Part shown: piece after piece, positions 43,147-51,528 of the stretch | Position numbering within the stretch: the stretch's first letter is position 1 | Layout of the letters: the number at the start of each line of letters is the position of its first letter | NCBI RefSeq assembly: GCF_900114155.1 | Contig: NZ_FOSC01000001.1 | Location: forward strand, 357,550-421,549 | Direction of reading: 5' to 3' | Length of the DNA: 64,000 nt | DNA from: Marinobacter persicus | GTDB lineage: Bacteria > Pseudomonadota > Gammaproteobacteria > Pseudomonadales > Oleiphilaceae | Position numbers and translations under genes: made by a program | Notes under the pieces: model-generated | What the model was told of the DNA's origin: nothing | Databases searched by the model: none | What the model saw: the letters and a program-made list of their open reading frames with translations, nothing else

Positions 43147-43851
43147 ATGAAGCGTACTGTTTACACTGTTTTCAGCCCTGTTTTGATCCTGATGGCCTTT
43201 GGCGCGGCCCACCTCGCCCATGCCGATGGCATCAAACGCATTGAGCATTCCGACGGAACGGTTGAATTCACCAACGTGGGTAACAGCAAACAGGCCCGCC
43301 CCTCGACCCGGAACGAGACCGTGTATCGCTACACCGACGAGCAAGGGGTAGTCTCCTACAGCAACCAGAAACCCGAAACCCGGGATTTCGACGTCATACG
43401 CTTTCATTGCTACGCCTGTGACCCGGACTCCACGGTGGACTGGCACAACACACCGCTTTATACCAGCAGCTACCGGAACGAAATCACCACCGCCGCCCGG
43501 GAATACGGTGTCGACCCCGCACTGGTGCGTGCAGTGATCCACGCCGAATCCGCCTTCGACCCGGACGCCCTCTCCCCGGTCGGCGCCCAGGGCCTGATGC
43601 AACTGATGCCCGGCACCGCCAAAGAACTGGGGGTAAGCCGCCCGTTTGAAGCCCGGGAAAACATCCGTGGCGGCGCCAACTATCTATCGCAGATGCTTGA
43701 CCGCTTTGGCGGCGACATTCGCCTGGCCACCGCTGCCTACAACGCCGGCCCGGGTGCTGTCAGCCGCTACAAGGGCGTACCGCCCTACGCGGAAACCAAA
43801 GCCTATGTGAACCGCGTGGGCATCCTGCACGAACGTTACGCCGCCAACTGA
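43147..43851 (+). CDS. SLT-domain lytic transglycosylase
   Basis: 234 residues. Signal peptide with cleavage after about residue 27 (LAHADGI). An N-terminal region of about 80 residues (DUF4124-like: [18 protein letters not shown]) is followed by the SLT domain: [20 protein letters not shown] at about 122-141, with catalytic Glu in HAESAF, then [30 protein letters not shown] and [12 protein letters not shown]. It cleaves peptidoglycan glycan strands without hydrolysis. Its stop overlaps the next start (A-TGA). Confidence 0.94.
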   Translation: MKRTVYTVFSPVLILMAFGAAHLAHADGIKRIEHSDGTVEFTNVGNSKQARPSTRNETVYRYTDEQGVVSYSNQKPETRDFDVIRFHCYACDPDSTVDWHNTPLYTSSYRNEITTAAREYGVDPALVRAVIHAESAFDPDALSPVGAQGLMQLMPGTAKELGVSRPFEARENIRGGANYLSQMLDRFGGDIRLATAAYNAGPGAVSRYKGVPPYAETKAYVNRVGILHERYAAN

Positions 43852-44627
43852 TGGGCACCGTCATCAACCGCCCTGCGATCAAGGGCGACATCGTGCACGT
43901 GGCCCGGGACAAACTGGGCAATATCCTGGTTATTGACGATCGTAAACACCGGATACTCAGCTTTGATTCCGTGTTCGAACAGAGCAAAATCCTGCGCTCG
44001 GCACCGCACCTGCCGGTACACGAATACAACCGCGCCATGCTGCTGCCCATTGCCTGGCAAGAGCCTGAGCGGGTCACCGTATTGGGGCTGGGCGGCGGCG
44101 CACTGGCGCATGGGCTTCACCAACTGCTGCCGGAAAGCCGGATAGACGTGTTTGAACTACGGCAAAAAGTGGTGGAAATCGCCCATGAATGGTTTTCACT
44201 GCCACACTCCGAGCGCCTGAAAGTCACCACCGCCGACGCCCGCCTGGCCGTGGATAACCTGCCCGAAGGCGGCACCGACCTGATCCTGACCGATCTCTAC
44301 AGCGCCGACCGCATGAGCCCCGCCCAGGCCCAGCGCCAGTTCATCAAAGCCTGCAGCCGGGCACTTTCAAAAACCGGCTGGCTGGCGCTGAACTACCACC
44401 GCATGCCAGAAACCGACGGCACCCTGTTCCGGGAACTCCGGCGCCAGTTCCCGGTGCTGCTGGTTTTCAAAAGCAAAACCAACAACTGGGTTATTTTCGG
44501 GTGCAAAACCGTATTTGATCCCTGGACCCTGCCCGCAAGCCGGGGCAAGGAACTGGAAAAACGCTTACCGGTGGGATGGCCAAAGCTGCTGAAGAAAGTA
44601 TCCATGCTGGCGCGGGCAGGAGAATAG
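43851..44627 (+). CDS. Spermidine synthase-like protein
   Basis: 258 residues. The aminopropyltransferase fold is visible: VTVLGLGGGALAHGLHQLLP at about 76-95, FELRQKVVEIAHEWFSLP, and TDLILTDLYSADRMSPAQAQ at about 143-162. The D-x-x-D-x-x active-site block of classical SpeE is not obvious. It starts on the last base of the transglycosylase gene and is followed after 8 bp by copy D of the structured repeat. A polyamine product is uncertain. Confidence 0.75.
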   Translation: MGTVINRPAIKGDIVHVARDKLGNILVIDDRKHRILSFDSVFEQSKILRSAPHLPVHEYNRAMLLPIAWQEPERVTVLGLGGGALAHGLHQLLPESRIDVFELRQKVVEIAHEWFSLPHSERLKVTTADARLAVDNLPEGGTDLILTDLYSADRMSPAQAQRQFIKACSRALSKTGWLALNYHRMPETDGTLFRELRRQFPVLLVFKSKTNNWVIFGCKTVFDPWTLPASRGKELEKRLPVGWPKLLKKVSMLARAGE

Positions 44628-44635
44628 ACAAGTGA

Positions 44636-44747
44636 GCAAGTCAGCTGTCAGGCCTTTCCAAAAATTTTGAGGGCCAAGGATGGCCCGAAATAAGCGCATA
44701 TGGACATGCTTGTAGCGGTTTTTGGAAAGGCCTGACAGCTGACTTGC
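44636..44747 (-). repeat. Structured repeat element, copy D
   Basis: 112 bp. Arms 44636-44664 and 44719-44747 are perfect 29 bp reverse complements ending in TTCCAAAAA/TTTTTGGAA. Read on the minus strand, the 54 nt core has GCATG-TCCA-TATGC and GGGCCA-TCCT-TGGCCC hairpins and the linker GCGCTTATTTC. The core is a close match to copy A. It lies between convergent genes, 8 and 38 bp from their stops. Confidence 0.9.
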
Positions 44748-44785
44748 GGCCCGTTAACTCGAGCTCAAATCAAGGAGTACAGGAA

Positions 44786-45352
44786 TCAGGCCCGACTCAG
44801 GAACTTGCGCTCCTCCACATTCACCTTGATGCGATCCCCGGTGGAAATGTGCTCCGGCACCTGCACCACCAGCCCCGTGGTCAAATACGCCGGCTTGGTC
44901 CGGGCCGTGGCAGAACCGCCCTTCACCGACGGATCGGTTTCCTCGATGGTCAGCTCCACCGTCGGCGGCAACGCCACACCCACCGGGCTGTCGCTCACCA
45001 GCACCACCATCAGGCCCTCGGTGTCCTCGGTAATAAACAGCAGATCATCTTCGATGGCATTCTTGTTCAACAGGTATTGCGTGAAATCTTCGGTGTCCAT
45101 GAACACATACTCATCGCCATCGGCGTAGGAAAACACCGCCGGGCGGCGCACCAGGTCCGCCAGATTGAGCATGTCGGAATCCTTGAAGGTTTCATCCAGC
45201 TTCTGGTTGGTCACCACATCGTACATGCGCATGCGGTACAGACTGCCGCCAGCCCGGCCCTGGGGCACGGAGCGCTCGATGTCTTTCACAAAATACACGC
45301 GGCCCTGATATTCCACGGCCTGATTCTTCTTGATCTCACTCGCTTTTGGCAT
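44786..45352 (-). CDS. efpL: Elongation factor P-like protein EfpL (YeiP)
   Basis: 188 residues, three beta domains. The N-terminus [20 protein letters not shown] matches YeiP rather than EF-P, and the loop [20 protein letters not shown] at about 25-44 carries the arginine region that replaces the modified lysine of EF-P. Further matches are [20 protein letters not shown] and the C-terminal [20 protein letters not shown]. EfpL relieves ribosome stalling at polyproline and related motifs and is not known to need EpmA/EarP-type modification. Two inverted DnaA-box-like sequences lie about 90-110 bp upstream. Confidence 0.92.
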   Translation of the reverse strand: MPKASEIKKNQAVEYQGRVYFVKDIERSVPQGRAGGSLYRMRMYDVVTNQKLDETFKDSDMLNLADLVRRPAVFSYADGDEYVFMDTEDFTQYLLNKNAIEDDLLFITEDTEGLMVVLVSDSPVGVALPPTVELTIEETDPSVKGGSATARTKPAYLTTGLVVQVPEHISTGDRIKVNVEERKFLSRA

Positions 45353-45442
45353 AACAAGGATTCCAGAGTTTGTTTGGGAAACGCTGATATATCACGGCCA
45401 GCGGCCAGAAGCGAGCGTTCAAAACCGAATCCCCGGCCGGCT

Positions 45443-45465
45443 TTACCCACAGCTTCTGTGGATAA
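45443..45465. other. Inverted pair of DnaA-box-like 9-mers
   Basis: TTACCCACA at 45443-45451 (one mismatch to the TTATNCACA consensus) and TGTGGATAA at 45457-45465 (a perfect consensus on the other strand) face each other across 5 bp. They lie about 90-110 bp upstream of efpL, and the surrounding CCACAG-CTT-CTGTGG also forms a short hairpin. Confidence 0.5.
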
Positions 45466-45561
45466 CTGTGTTAGCAAGGTAAGGATACCCACCCGGGAAC
45501 GGCATCACTAGCGGGTTGCCGTTTTGTGCGGTTTATTTGATCACCGCCGGACTCTTACCGC

Positions 45562-46254
45562 TCACAAATCAAAATGGCTGGCGTCCTTTTCGATGCACGC
45601 ATCCAGGCGGGCCAGGTAATCCGCTTTGGCCTTCAACTTGGTTTGCTGGTGCGCACGCAGGTTCAGTTGTTTGAACTGTTCGGCCACCGCCCGTGCGCGC
45701 TCAGCCAGCTGCTCGGGCGCAACCGCTTCATCCAGAAAGCCGGCGGTAATGGCGTTTTCGGGGTTATAAATCTCGGCATTCACCACGGAGCGGTAGAAAT
45801 AGGCAGGCGCCAGGCGGTGGCGGGCAATCTCGATGCCGGCATGGTGCATGGTCATGCCGATGGCCACTTCGTTCAGCCCCAGTTTGAAGTCGCCCTTCAC
45901 GCCGATGCGGTAGTCCACCGACAACAGAATAAACGCCCCCTTGGCGATGGCATGGCCACTGCAGGCGGCAATCACCGGTAGCGGGAAGGCCGCCAGCCGG
46001 CGCGCCAGGGTGGAGCCAACCTTCACCAGCGCCATGGCCTCTTTCGGGCCTTTCTGCATTTCTTTCAGGTCATAACCGCCGGAGAACATGCCCGGTTGAC
46101 CGGTCAGGATAACAATGGCCTTGTCCTGCTCTGCCTGATCCAAAGCCTGGTTCAGCTGGGTGAATACCTCATGGCTCAGAGCATTGGCCTTGCCGTTCGC
46201 CAGAGTGATGGTGGCAATGCCATTATCCAGTTCGTAGGTTACCAATTCAGACAC
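45562..46254 (-). CDS. Crotonase/enoyl-CoA hydratase family protein
   Basis: 230 residues from a GTG at 46254 with GAGGAA upstream; a TTG at 46281 is the only alternative. Crotonase fold: ANGKANALSHEVFTQLNQAL at about 19-38, the oxyanion-hole region GMFSGGYDLKEM at about 57-68 and AACSGHAIAKGAFILLSVDY at about 96-115. The two catalytic glutamates of true enoyl-CoA hydratases are not both evident, so isomerase or another activity is possible. Soluble. Confidence 0.87.
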   Translation of the reverse strand: MSELVTYELDNGIATITLANGKANALSHEVFTQLNQALDQAEQDKAIVILTGQPGMFSGGYDLKEMQKGPKEAMALVKVGSTLARRLAAFPLPVIAACSGHAIAKGAFILLSVDYRIGVKGDFKLGLNEVAIGMTMHHAGIEIARHRLAPAYFYRSVVNAEIYNPENAITAGFLDEAVAPEQLAERARAVAEQFKQLNLRAHQQTKLKAKADYLARLDACIEKDASHFDL

Positions 46255-46314
46255 CGGGAATTCCTCGCTGCGCAGATTCAAGTGAGTGTTTGATTACACT
46301 ATAGCGAACCCCGG

Positions 46315-46342
46315 AGAAAAAACAGCCCCGGGCGGGGCTGTT
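46315..46342 (-). terminator. Rho-independent terminator
   Basis: Reading the minus strand, AACAGCCCC pairs with GGGGCTGTT across a 4 nt loop (46321-46342), followed at once by a run of six T. It is 27 bp after the stop of the lipoprotein gene at 46370. This is the clearest intrinsic terminator in the window. Confidence 0.9.
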
Positions 46343-46369
46343 TCAGACAAGGCTGGTATGCAAGGTGTT

Positions 46370-47230
46370 TCAGCTTTCGTTCTGCAACTGGTCCACATAC
46401 TCGGCCAATTGCTTCTCCATTTCCGCCAGCCTCTGCTGCCATTCGGCCTTGTAAGCGGAAAACTCTTCCCCAAGCTCACCAAGCTGCAACTCTGTCGCCA
46501 AAGCCACGCGGGTGCTTTCGGTTACCGACTCCACGTCCGGGTCCTGCAGGGCATCGCTCTGCGTTTCCAGCCGAATCACCGCCTCATTCAGCAACTGCCG
46601 GTCCTCTACCGAAGCGTTCGGGTTATTTTTGAGCGCCTCACGCAGGGACTCGGACAACTGGTCGATATGCTGGCGAAGCATCTGGCCGTACTCGTCCACC
46701 AGGTTCGAGAAGCTTTCACCGGCCTCGCTCGCCTGCTGGCGCAGTTCTTCGGTCAGGACCTCAAATTCCCGGGCCAGGTCATCCGAGTGGCGCGCCAGCT
46801 CGGTCTTCAGGTCTTTACCCAGCGCCTCCAGCTGGTTCATCACATCGCCCCACAGAGGGCCGCTGTTCAGGGCCTCGCCGGTGCGGAAATAATCCACCAG
46901 CCATTGACCATCTTTTTTCACCAGGTAGGTTGTGGTTTCCAGCGGCTCAGCGCGCTCCGGCAGCCCACTGAATACGGTGTCAACAGTGGCCTCCTGGCCA
47001 TCGATCACCACCCGGCCCCACTCCAGCTCAACGCCCTGCCAGTCACGCTGATAACCATCAAAACCGGCGTCCTCCACCAGCGTCGAGTAGTCGTTGGCCT
47101 CGCCGGCGTCCTGCTCGATGACCGCCTGCCAGAAAGCCCGGGAAACCTCTTCCGGCGATTCCGGACCGGTGCAGGCCGCCAACAACAATGAAGATGCCGC
47201 CAGTGCGGGTAACATCCTGATTCGTCTCAT
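46370..47230 (-). CDS. Hypothetical lipoprotein with coiled-coil C-terminus
   Basis: 286 residues. Signal with lipobox (LLLAAC) at about residues 15-20. Residues 25-115 look like a DUF4878/SnoaL-like cystatin fold (SRAFWQAVIEQDAGEANDYS; VKKDGQWLVDYFRTGEAL). The remainder is almost entirely charged helix with E, Q and L heptads (LAREFEVLTEELRQQASEAG and later), predicted coiled coil. Expected at the periplasmic face of a membrane. Not assigned to a known pathway. Followed by a strong terminator. Confidence 0.8.
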   Translation of the reverse strand: MRRIRMLPALAASSLLLAACTGPESPEEVSRAFWQAVIEQDAGEANDYSTLVEDAGFDGYQRDWQGVELEWGRVVIDGQEATVDTVFSGLPERAEPLETTTYLVKKDGQWLVDYFRTGEALNSGPLWGDVMNQLEALGKDLKTELARHSDDLAREFEVLTEELRQQASEAGESFSNLVDEYGQMLRQHIDQLSESLREALKNNPNASVEDRQLLNEAVIRLETQSDALQDPDVESVTESTRVALATELQLGELGEEFSAYKAEWQQRLAEMEKQLAEYVDQLQNES

Positions 47231-47358
47231 AATGCAATTCCGTTAAATGGTGATGGTCCACTTTCAATTCTAACTGGCTCATTTTGTCCGCAATAGCGCA
47301 CCTCGCTCCAGTTACATCCTGGTCAGCTTAACTCAATCATTCATGTTAACTTGTCACC

Positions 47359-48018
47359 ATGCGCATTCGAATTACTCACCAACGAATTACCGCCGTGCTG
47401 CAGCTGATCCTGCTGGCAGAGGCCTTGCTGGCCCTGTGGAGCCAGAAATGGTTTATTGCCTTTCTCACCGGCATGATCATTGTGATCACTTTCTTCCCGG
47501 TGCTCTTCGAGCGGCGTTTCCGGATCCATATACCGCCGGAACTGCAGCTGGCGGCCATCGGCTTTGTCTTTGCCTCGCTGTTTCTGGGAGAGGTGCATGG
47601 CTATTACACCCGCTTCTGGTGGTGGGACATCCTGCTGCACACCTCCTCCGGATTTCTGCTGGGCATTCTCGGCTTCTTGCTGGTTCACATCATGAATGAA
47701 ACCGAAAAGCTGCAGCTGCACATGAAGGCCGGGTTCGTTGCCTTCTTCGCCTTCCTGTTTGCATTGGGCGTGGGCGCCCTGTGGGAAATTTTCGAGTTCA
47801 CCATGGATTCACTGTTCGGGATGAACATGCAAAAACCCATGCTTGGCGATCCCTCCGGGCTCACCGACACCATGTGGGATCTGATTGTGGATGCCCTGGG
47901 AGCGCTTATCGTTTCCTTCCTGGGCTGGCGCTACCTGAAAGACCCGGAACGGAAATCCTTCCTGGAACGCTGGATTGACAGCTTTGTTGCCCGCAACCCG
48001 CGCTTTTTCAAACGCTGA
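47359..48018 (+). CDS. Multi-pass membrane protein, DUF2238-like
   Basis: 219 residues with about six membrane segments. The central WWWDILLHTSSGFLLGILGF at about 91-110 and ALGVGALWEIFEFTMDSLFG at about 135-154, followed by DTMWDLIVDALGALIVSFLG at about 171-190, match the DUF2238/YjdJ-like family with conserved His, Glu and Asp residues in the membrane. Function unknown. It overlaps the 3' end of the convergent AEC gene by 11 bp. Confidence 0.8.
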   Translation: MRIRITHQRITAVLQLILLAEALLALWSQKWFIAFLTGMIIVITFFPVLFERRFRIHIPPELQLAAIGFVFASLFLGEVHGYYTRFWWWDILLHTSSGFLLGILGFLLVHIMNETEKLQLHMKAGFVAFFAFLFALGVGALWEIFEFTMDSLFGMNMQKPMLGDPSGLTDTMWDLIVDALGALIVSFLGWRYLKDPERKSFLERWIDSFVARNPRFFKR

Positions 48019-48883
48019 AGGCAATAGCCACAGCCAACGACACAACCACAGACAGTGGAATGGTGAGGGCGATAGCCTGAGCCGGCCCGTGGTATCTGAC
48101 CGCCAGTACGTAACTCATCACGGCAACGGGCATGGCGCACTGCACCAGGAAAATCTGTGCCTGCGCCTGCCCCAATGGCCAGAACAGCAGTACCAGCCAG
48201 GCCACACCCAACCCCGCCAGCGGCCGGTAAAAACTGAAAGCCACCGGCCAGAGCATCTCACGGCCACCGGAGAGCCTGAGATTGGCAATGGAGCTGCCCA
48301 GCTGCATCAGCATGATCGGCACGGTAATCGACCCCAGCATATCCAGCGTGGTCATGACCGGCGCCGGCAGGGTGGTTTCAGTGGCCAGCAAGCCAGCGCC
48401 CGCCGCCAGTGCCAGTACCGGCCCATTGCGAACCAGGGCCGCCAGAGAAAACTGTTTCGACAAACAGCCAATGCCCAACGTGAAGTGGCTGATCTGGATC
48501 ACCGAAGAGATCACCATCGCCAGGCCTAGGGACTGCGGCCCGAACAGGGCATAACACACCGGCACCCCCATGTTGCCGGTATTGGGGTGAACCAGCGCCG
48601 GCAGATAATCCCGCACGGGGAAACCGGCCAACCGCAAAACCGCTGCGGTCACCAGCGCCATCACCACAATCCACACCACGGTAATGGCCACCAGCTCACC
48701 CATCTGGCCAATGTTCATGTCCATGGACAGCACAGAATGCAACAGCAGTGCTGGAATACCGACCGTTGTCACCAGCCCGGACAACGCCCGGCCATCAAAA
48801 AAATCGGTTTTACGCCCGAGCACAGCGCCCAGGGCAATCAGGGAAAAAAGCGGAACCAGCGAGTTAGCAAGATGTTGGAACAT
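48008..48883 (-). CDS. AEC family transporter
   Basis: 291 residues from the ATG at 48883 (a GTG at 48907 is possible; neither has a good ribosome-binding site). About ten hydrophobic segments in two inverted halves. Family features are FSLIALGAVLGRKTDFFDGR near the start, VTTVGIPALLLHSVLS, and LVHPNTGNMGVPVCYALFGP at about 99-118. It is predicted to export auxin-like or malate-like organic acids; substrate unknown. Confidence 0.86.
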   Translation of the reverse strand: MFQHLANSLVPLFSLIALGAVLGRKTDFFDGRALSGLVTTVGIPALLLHSVLSMDMNIGQMGELVAITVVWIVVMALVTAAVLRLAGFPVRDYLPALVHPNTGNMGVPVCYALFGPQSLGLAMVISSVIQISHFTLGIGCLSKQFSLAALVRNGPVLALAAGAGLLATETTLPAPVMTTLDMLGSITVPIMLMQLGSSIANLRLSGGREMLWPVAFSFYRPLAGLGVAWLVLLFWPLGQAQAQIFLVQCAMPVAVMSYVLAVRYHGPAQAIALTIPLSVVVSLAVAIAFSV

Positions 48884-48919
48884 AGGCGGGGATCGAAAAA
48901 CCGGCACAAGGGCAACCGG

Positions 48920-49243
48920 TTAGCCGAAATACTCCTCAATCCAGGCAAACAGTTTGTCGGTGCTCATGTCCGCCAGGGCCAGTTGCTGAAACTCGTCACC
49001 CACTTCCTTCTCGATGGTGATGAACTGGTAAAGCACAACGCCGGGCTGCTCATCGTGCAGAATCAACGTGATACGACGGCGGGTTCGAAGGCAGTCAATG
49101 GTCATTACATCGGCCGGGATACCGGAATTACGCATACCCTGGCGCACTTCCACCACCGGATTAATGTGTTCGTGGGCGGCCTGGATACGGGCGTGGGCTT
49201 CACTGGCCATATCAGACAGTGACTTGAGCGGATCTTCAGACAT
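48920..49243 (-). CDS. Small hypothetical cytosolic protein
   Basis: 107 residues. Starts MSEDPLKSLSDMASEAHARI and has a long N-terminal helix followed by a strand-rich part (IDCLRTRRRITLILHDEQPG; VVLYQFITIE) and a C-terminal LFAWIEEYFG. No signal, no membrane segment. Not recognised. It lies 36 bp upstream of the AEC gene on the same strand. To its right, the next 107 bp (49244-49350) show no gene or repeat that I can support. Confidence 0.65.
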   Translation of the reverse strand: MSEDPLKSLSDMASEAHARIQAAHEHINPVVEVRQGMRNSGIPADVMTIDCLRTRRRITLILHDEQPGVVLYQFITIEKEVGDEFQQLALADMSTDKLFAWIEEYFG

Positions 49244-49482
49244 CGCAGGCGGCCTCTATAACCATTGGAAACATCGGCGGCCATCATAACGAAAAGTCCC
49301 TCGCCCGGGCCAGACGCTTCCACCAGGGCCGGTGGTCATGTCACCACATTGTGGCCGGAGATTTACACCATGAAGTGACCGCAAAGGTCGCAAAGCGAAC
49401 ATTCAGCTTGGAAGATAGCGCCAGCCTAACGGGCCGATTCGTGGAATTGCACTGGAACACTCTGGTCCAGTTGACGGACTTT

Positions 49483-49610
49483 TTGAACTCGGAGCATCCC
49501 TTTCGCACCATCAAGCGGCAGTTAAGTTATGCCAAAGTCCGCGATCGCAGCCTGTCGAAGAACACCAACCTGTTCTACCTGTTCGCGGCGCTCAGCAACA
49601 TGCGGAGTGA
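49483..49610 (+). mobile_element. IS5-type transposase C-terminal remnant
   Basis: In frame 1, about 40 residues read EHPFRTIKRQLSYAKVRDRS and then LSKNTNLFYLFAALSN, a clear match to the C-terminal region of IS5-family DDE transposases. Nothing resembling the catalytic core lies upstream and the frame runs into unrelated sequence after about 49605. No terminal inverted repeats or target duplication are visible. It marks the start of the accessory region. Confidence 0.7.
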
Positions 49611-49611
49611 C

Positions 49612-49787
49612 AGGTTCGCCGTTTTTAAGCCATTTTATGCGTCCTTCACCGCAGTAGTTCTTGTACTCTTCCGCCACGTCGGGGCGGCGGCTGCTTCGAA
49701 TGCTTCTTTGGTCTTCGTGACACGCGCATGGCCCTGTTCTTCATGGAGCATCCATTGGTCGTCGCCGTAGATAATAGGCAGGTCCAT
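49612..49787 (-). pseudogene. Frameshifted gene fragment of unknown family
   Basis: On the minus strand an ATG at 49787 opens MDLPIIYGDDQWMLHEEQGH and continues to EAFEAAA. A one-base change in a run of GCC near 49685 moves the plausible coding signal to another frame (DVAEEYKNYCGEGRIKWLKN), which then ends at the transposase remnant. It has no intact frame and I cannot name it. I infer a decayed gene cut by the IS event. Confidence 0.45.
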
Positions 49788-49877
49788 GAAGGTCTTAACC
49801 CTCCATTAACCACCTCCTAGATAGTCTGTATCCCGTCGTTTACCGCAGATTTGACCGCGCCCGAATGGACTTTACCT

Positions 49878-50942
49878 ATGTATCGCTTGCCCTGCTCGAA
49901 AGTAGTGCTGACTGCTTTATGCTGCCTGGTTATTGCAGGCTGCAGTTCGTTGTCCACGAGAACGGACTATCTCGCTCAGGCCGATTCCGAGCGTCAGAAC
50001 GTCGTCTCCAAGTTTGAGATGGAGGTTGGTCTCGAAACAGCCTACCTGAATGAGCTGGTCAACAGCCATGACCTGGACGCGCTTATTGTCGAAGCGCGCG
50101 CGGCCAATCCTGATTTCCAGCAAACACGGCTTTCACTCCAAATTCTCCGTGCTCAATACCGAGCGACTCAGGCGGATCAACTCCCCGACGTCGAGGCTGG
50201 ATTCGTCGCGAATAACACTGACGGTCTAGATACTGCCTACACCGGCACCGTCAGCATCAGCTGGGAGCTGGATTTGTGGTCGAAGATTTCTGATGAGGCG
50301 TCGGCTGCCGCCAGTGACGTTGCTGAACAGCTGGCTCTCTACCAAGCTGCGCGGGATACGCTCGCAGCCGAGGTCATGCAGGGCTGGTTGAAACTGGTGA
50401 ATCTGAATCGCTCCGTTGCCATCGAAAAGCAACGCGCGGAGCTATTGGAAAAAAACGAACAGTGGATTCTTCAGCGTTACCGCTCGGGACTGGGTGACCT
50501 TGAAGATCTGGACAGCGCCCAAAGCTCTGCGGCCAGTGCCAGGGCGACATTGATTGCAGTTCAGGAATCCCTGCAGCAACAGCAAAGGGCGTTGAACCTG
50601 TTGCTCGGGCGAAGCCAGGCTAGCACGGTCATTTCCGCCGACTATCCGCAGGTTCTTTTACCCCTGTTCGACCTTGCAGAGCAAACATTGCAGCGTCGCC
50701 CGGACCTTAAAGCGGCCTATATGGCTATCAGGGCAAATGATTTTCGAACGTCCGTTGCCTACAAGGACATGCTGCCATCCATCAACCTGGAAACAGCGCT
50801 TAGCGAAACAGGCACATCGCCCAGTGACGCCCTATTGCGCAACCCGGTGTGGTCATTGCTCGGTCAGCTACCGCGTTGTGCCCTGGATCGACGAATTGAT
50901 GGCAACGCATCCAGGTTTGAATCTCAGAGTTCAGATTACTGA
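49878..50942 (+). pseudogene. Truncated outer-membrane efflux lipoprotein (OprM/NodT type)
   Basis: From the ATG at 49878 the protein has a lipobox (LVIAGC) and about 330 residues of a TolC-family channel: LIVEARAANPDFQQTRLSLQ, GTVSISWELDLWSKISDEAS, and ILQRYRSGLGDLEDLDSAQS near residue 205. It follows the family until NPVWSLLGQL near codon 332 and then changes to unrelated RCALDRRIDG before a stop. A full-length member has about 470 residues, so the second repeat half is lost. The junction falls at about 50866-50875, where the other frame becomes the C-terminal half of a LysR protein. It probably partnered the RND pump on the other strand. Confidence 0.75.
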
Positions 50943-51513
50943 CACCAACGTGGACTTTTACCGGGATTCGGTCGACATGGCGCTTCGCTACGGCGCGCCC
51001 AGTGACACCAACCTGTATGGCTTCAAAATTTGCGATGTGCCGCGCCTGCTTTGCGCATCTCCTGATTACCTTTCGCGTCATGGTCGCCCCATTCATCCTG
51101 ATGACCTTGAGAACCACAACGGACTGTTCTATCAGTTGCAGGACATCCCATTTGACCTCTGGACGTTCAAACGGGGAGACGAGGAATATCGAGTCAAAAT
51201 GACGGGCGATCGCGCCTCAAACGATGGCGATCTGGTTCGCCGGTGGTGCGTCGCTGGTCGCGGTCTTGCGATAAAATCGTGTCTTGATATGTCGGATGAT
51301 CTGCTTGCAGGCCGTGTCACCACAATCATGCCGGACTATGCGCCGCCGGTATCCGAGCTGTGGCTGATTTGTCCTACCCGACAGTCAATAACGCCGGCAA
51401 TGAGGTTGTTGAGGGATGACCTGCGTGCAAAAGTAGGCGAACTGATGAATGCAATGATTGCCGGAGGCTTTTTTCCTCCGGATCGCTTGTCCGGAGGAAA
51501 AAAAGACGCCTGA
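50866..51513 (+). pseudogene. LysR substrate-binding domain fragment
   Basis: In the frame that opens at 50674, coding resemblance starts at about 50866 with YRVVPWIDELMATHPGLNLR and runs through DTNVDFYRDSVDMALRYGAP, RLLCASPDYLSRHGRPIHPD and LVRRWCVAGRGLAIKSCLDM, an ordinary LysR effector domain. The winged-helix DNA-binding domain is absent. The 64 codons before it belong to the OprM-like gene in a wrong frame. It is a deletion product and unlikely to act as a regulator. Confidence 0.75.
51469..51503. repeat. 14 bp perfect inverted repeat flanked by T and A runs
   Basis: T6 followed by CCTCCGGA at 51469-51482 pairs perfectly with 51490-51503 across 7 nt. On both strands the 3' side is an A-run, so it is not a classical terminator. 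It lies inside the last codons of the LysR fragment, 26 bp from the RND stop. Confidence 0.6.
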
Positions 51514-51528
51514 AAAACAGCGGGTGCG

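Noticed and set aside
45443..45465. Chromosomal replication origin
   Set aside because: Only two DnaA-type boxes, no AT-rich unwinding stretch, and no dnaA, dnaN, gidA or similar genes nearby.
50674..50865. N-terminal 64 codons of the LysR-containing frame
   Set aside because: They are the wrong-frame reading of the outer-membrane gene and show no LysR helix-turn-helix.
51469..51503. Bidirectional intrinsic terminator
   Set aside because: On both strands the hairpin is followed by A, not U, so it lacks the release tract.
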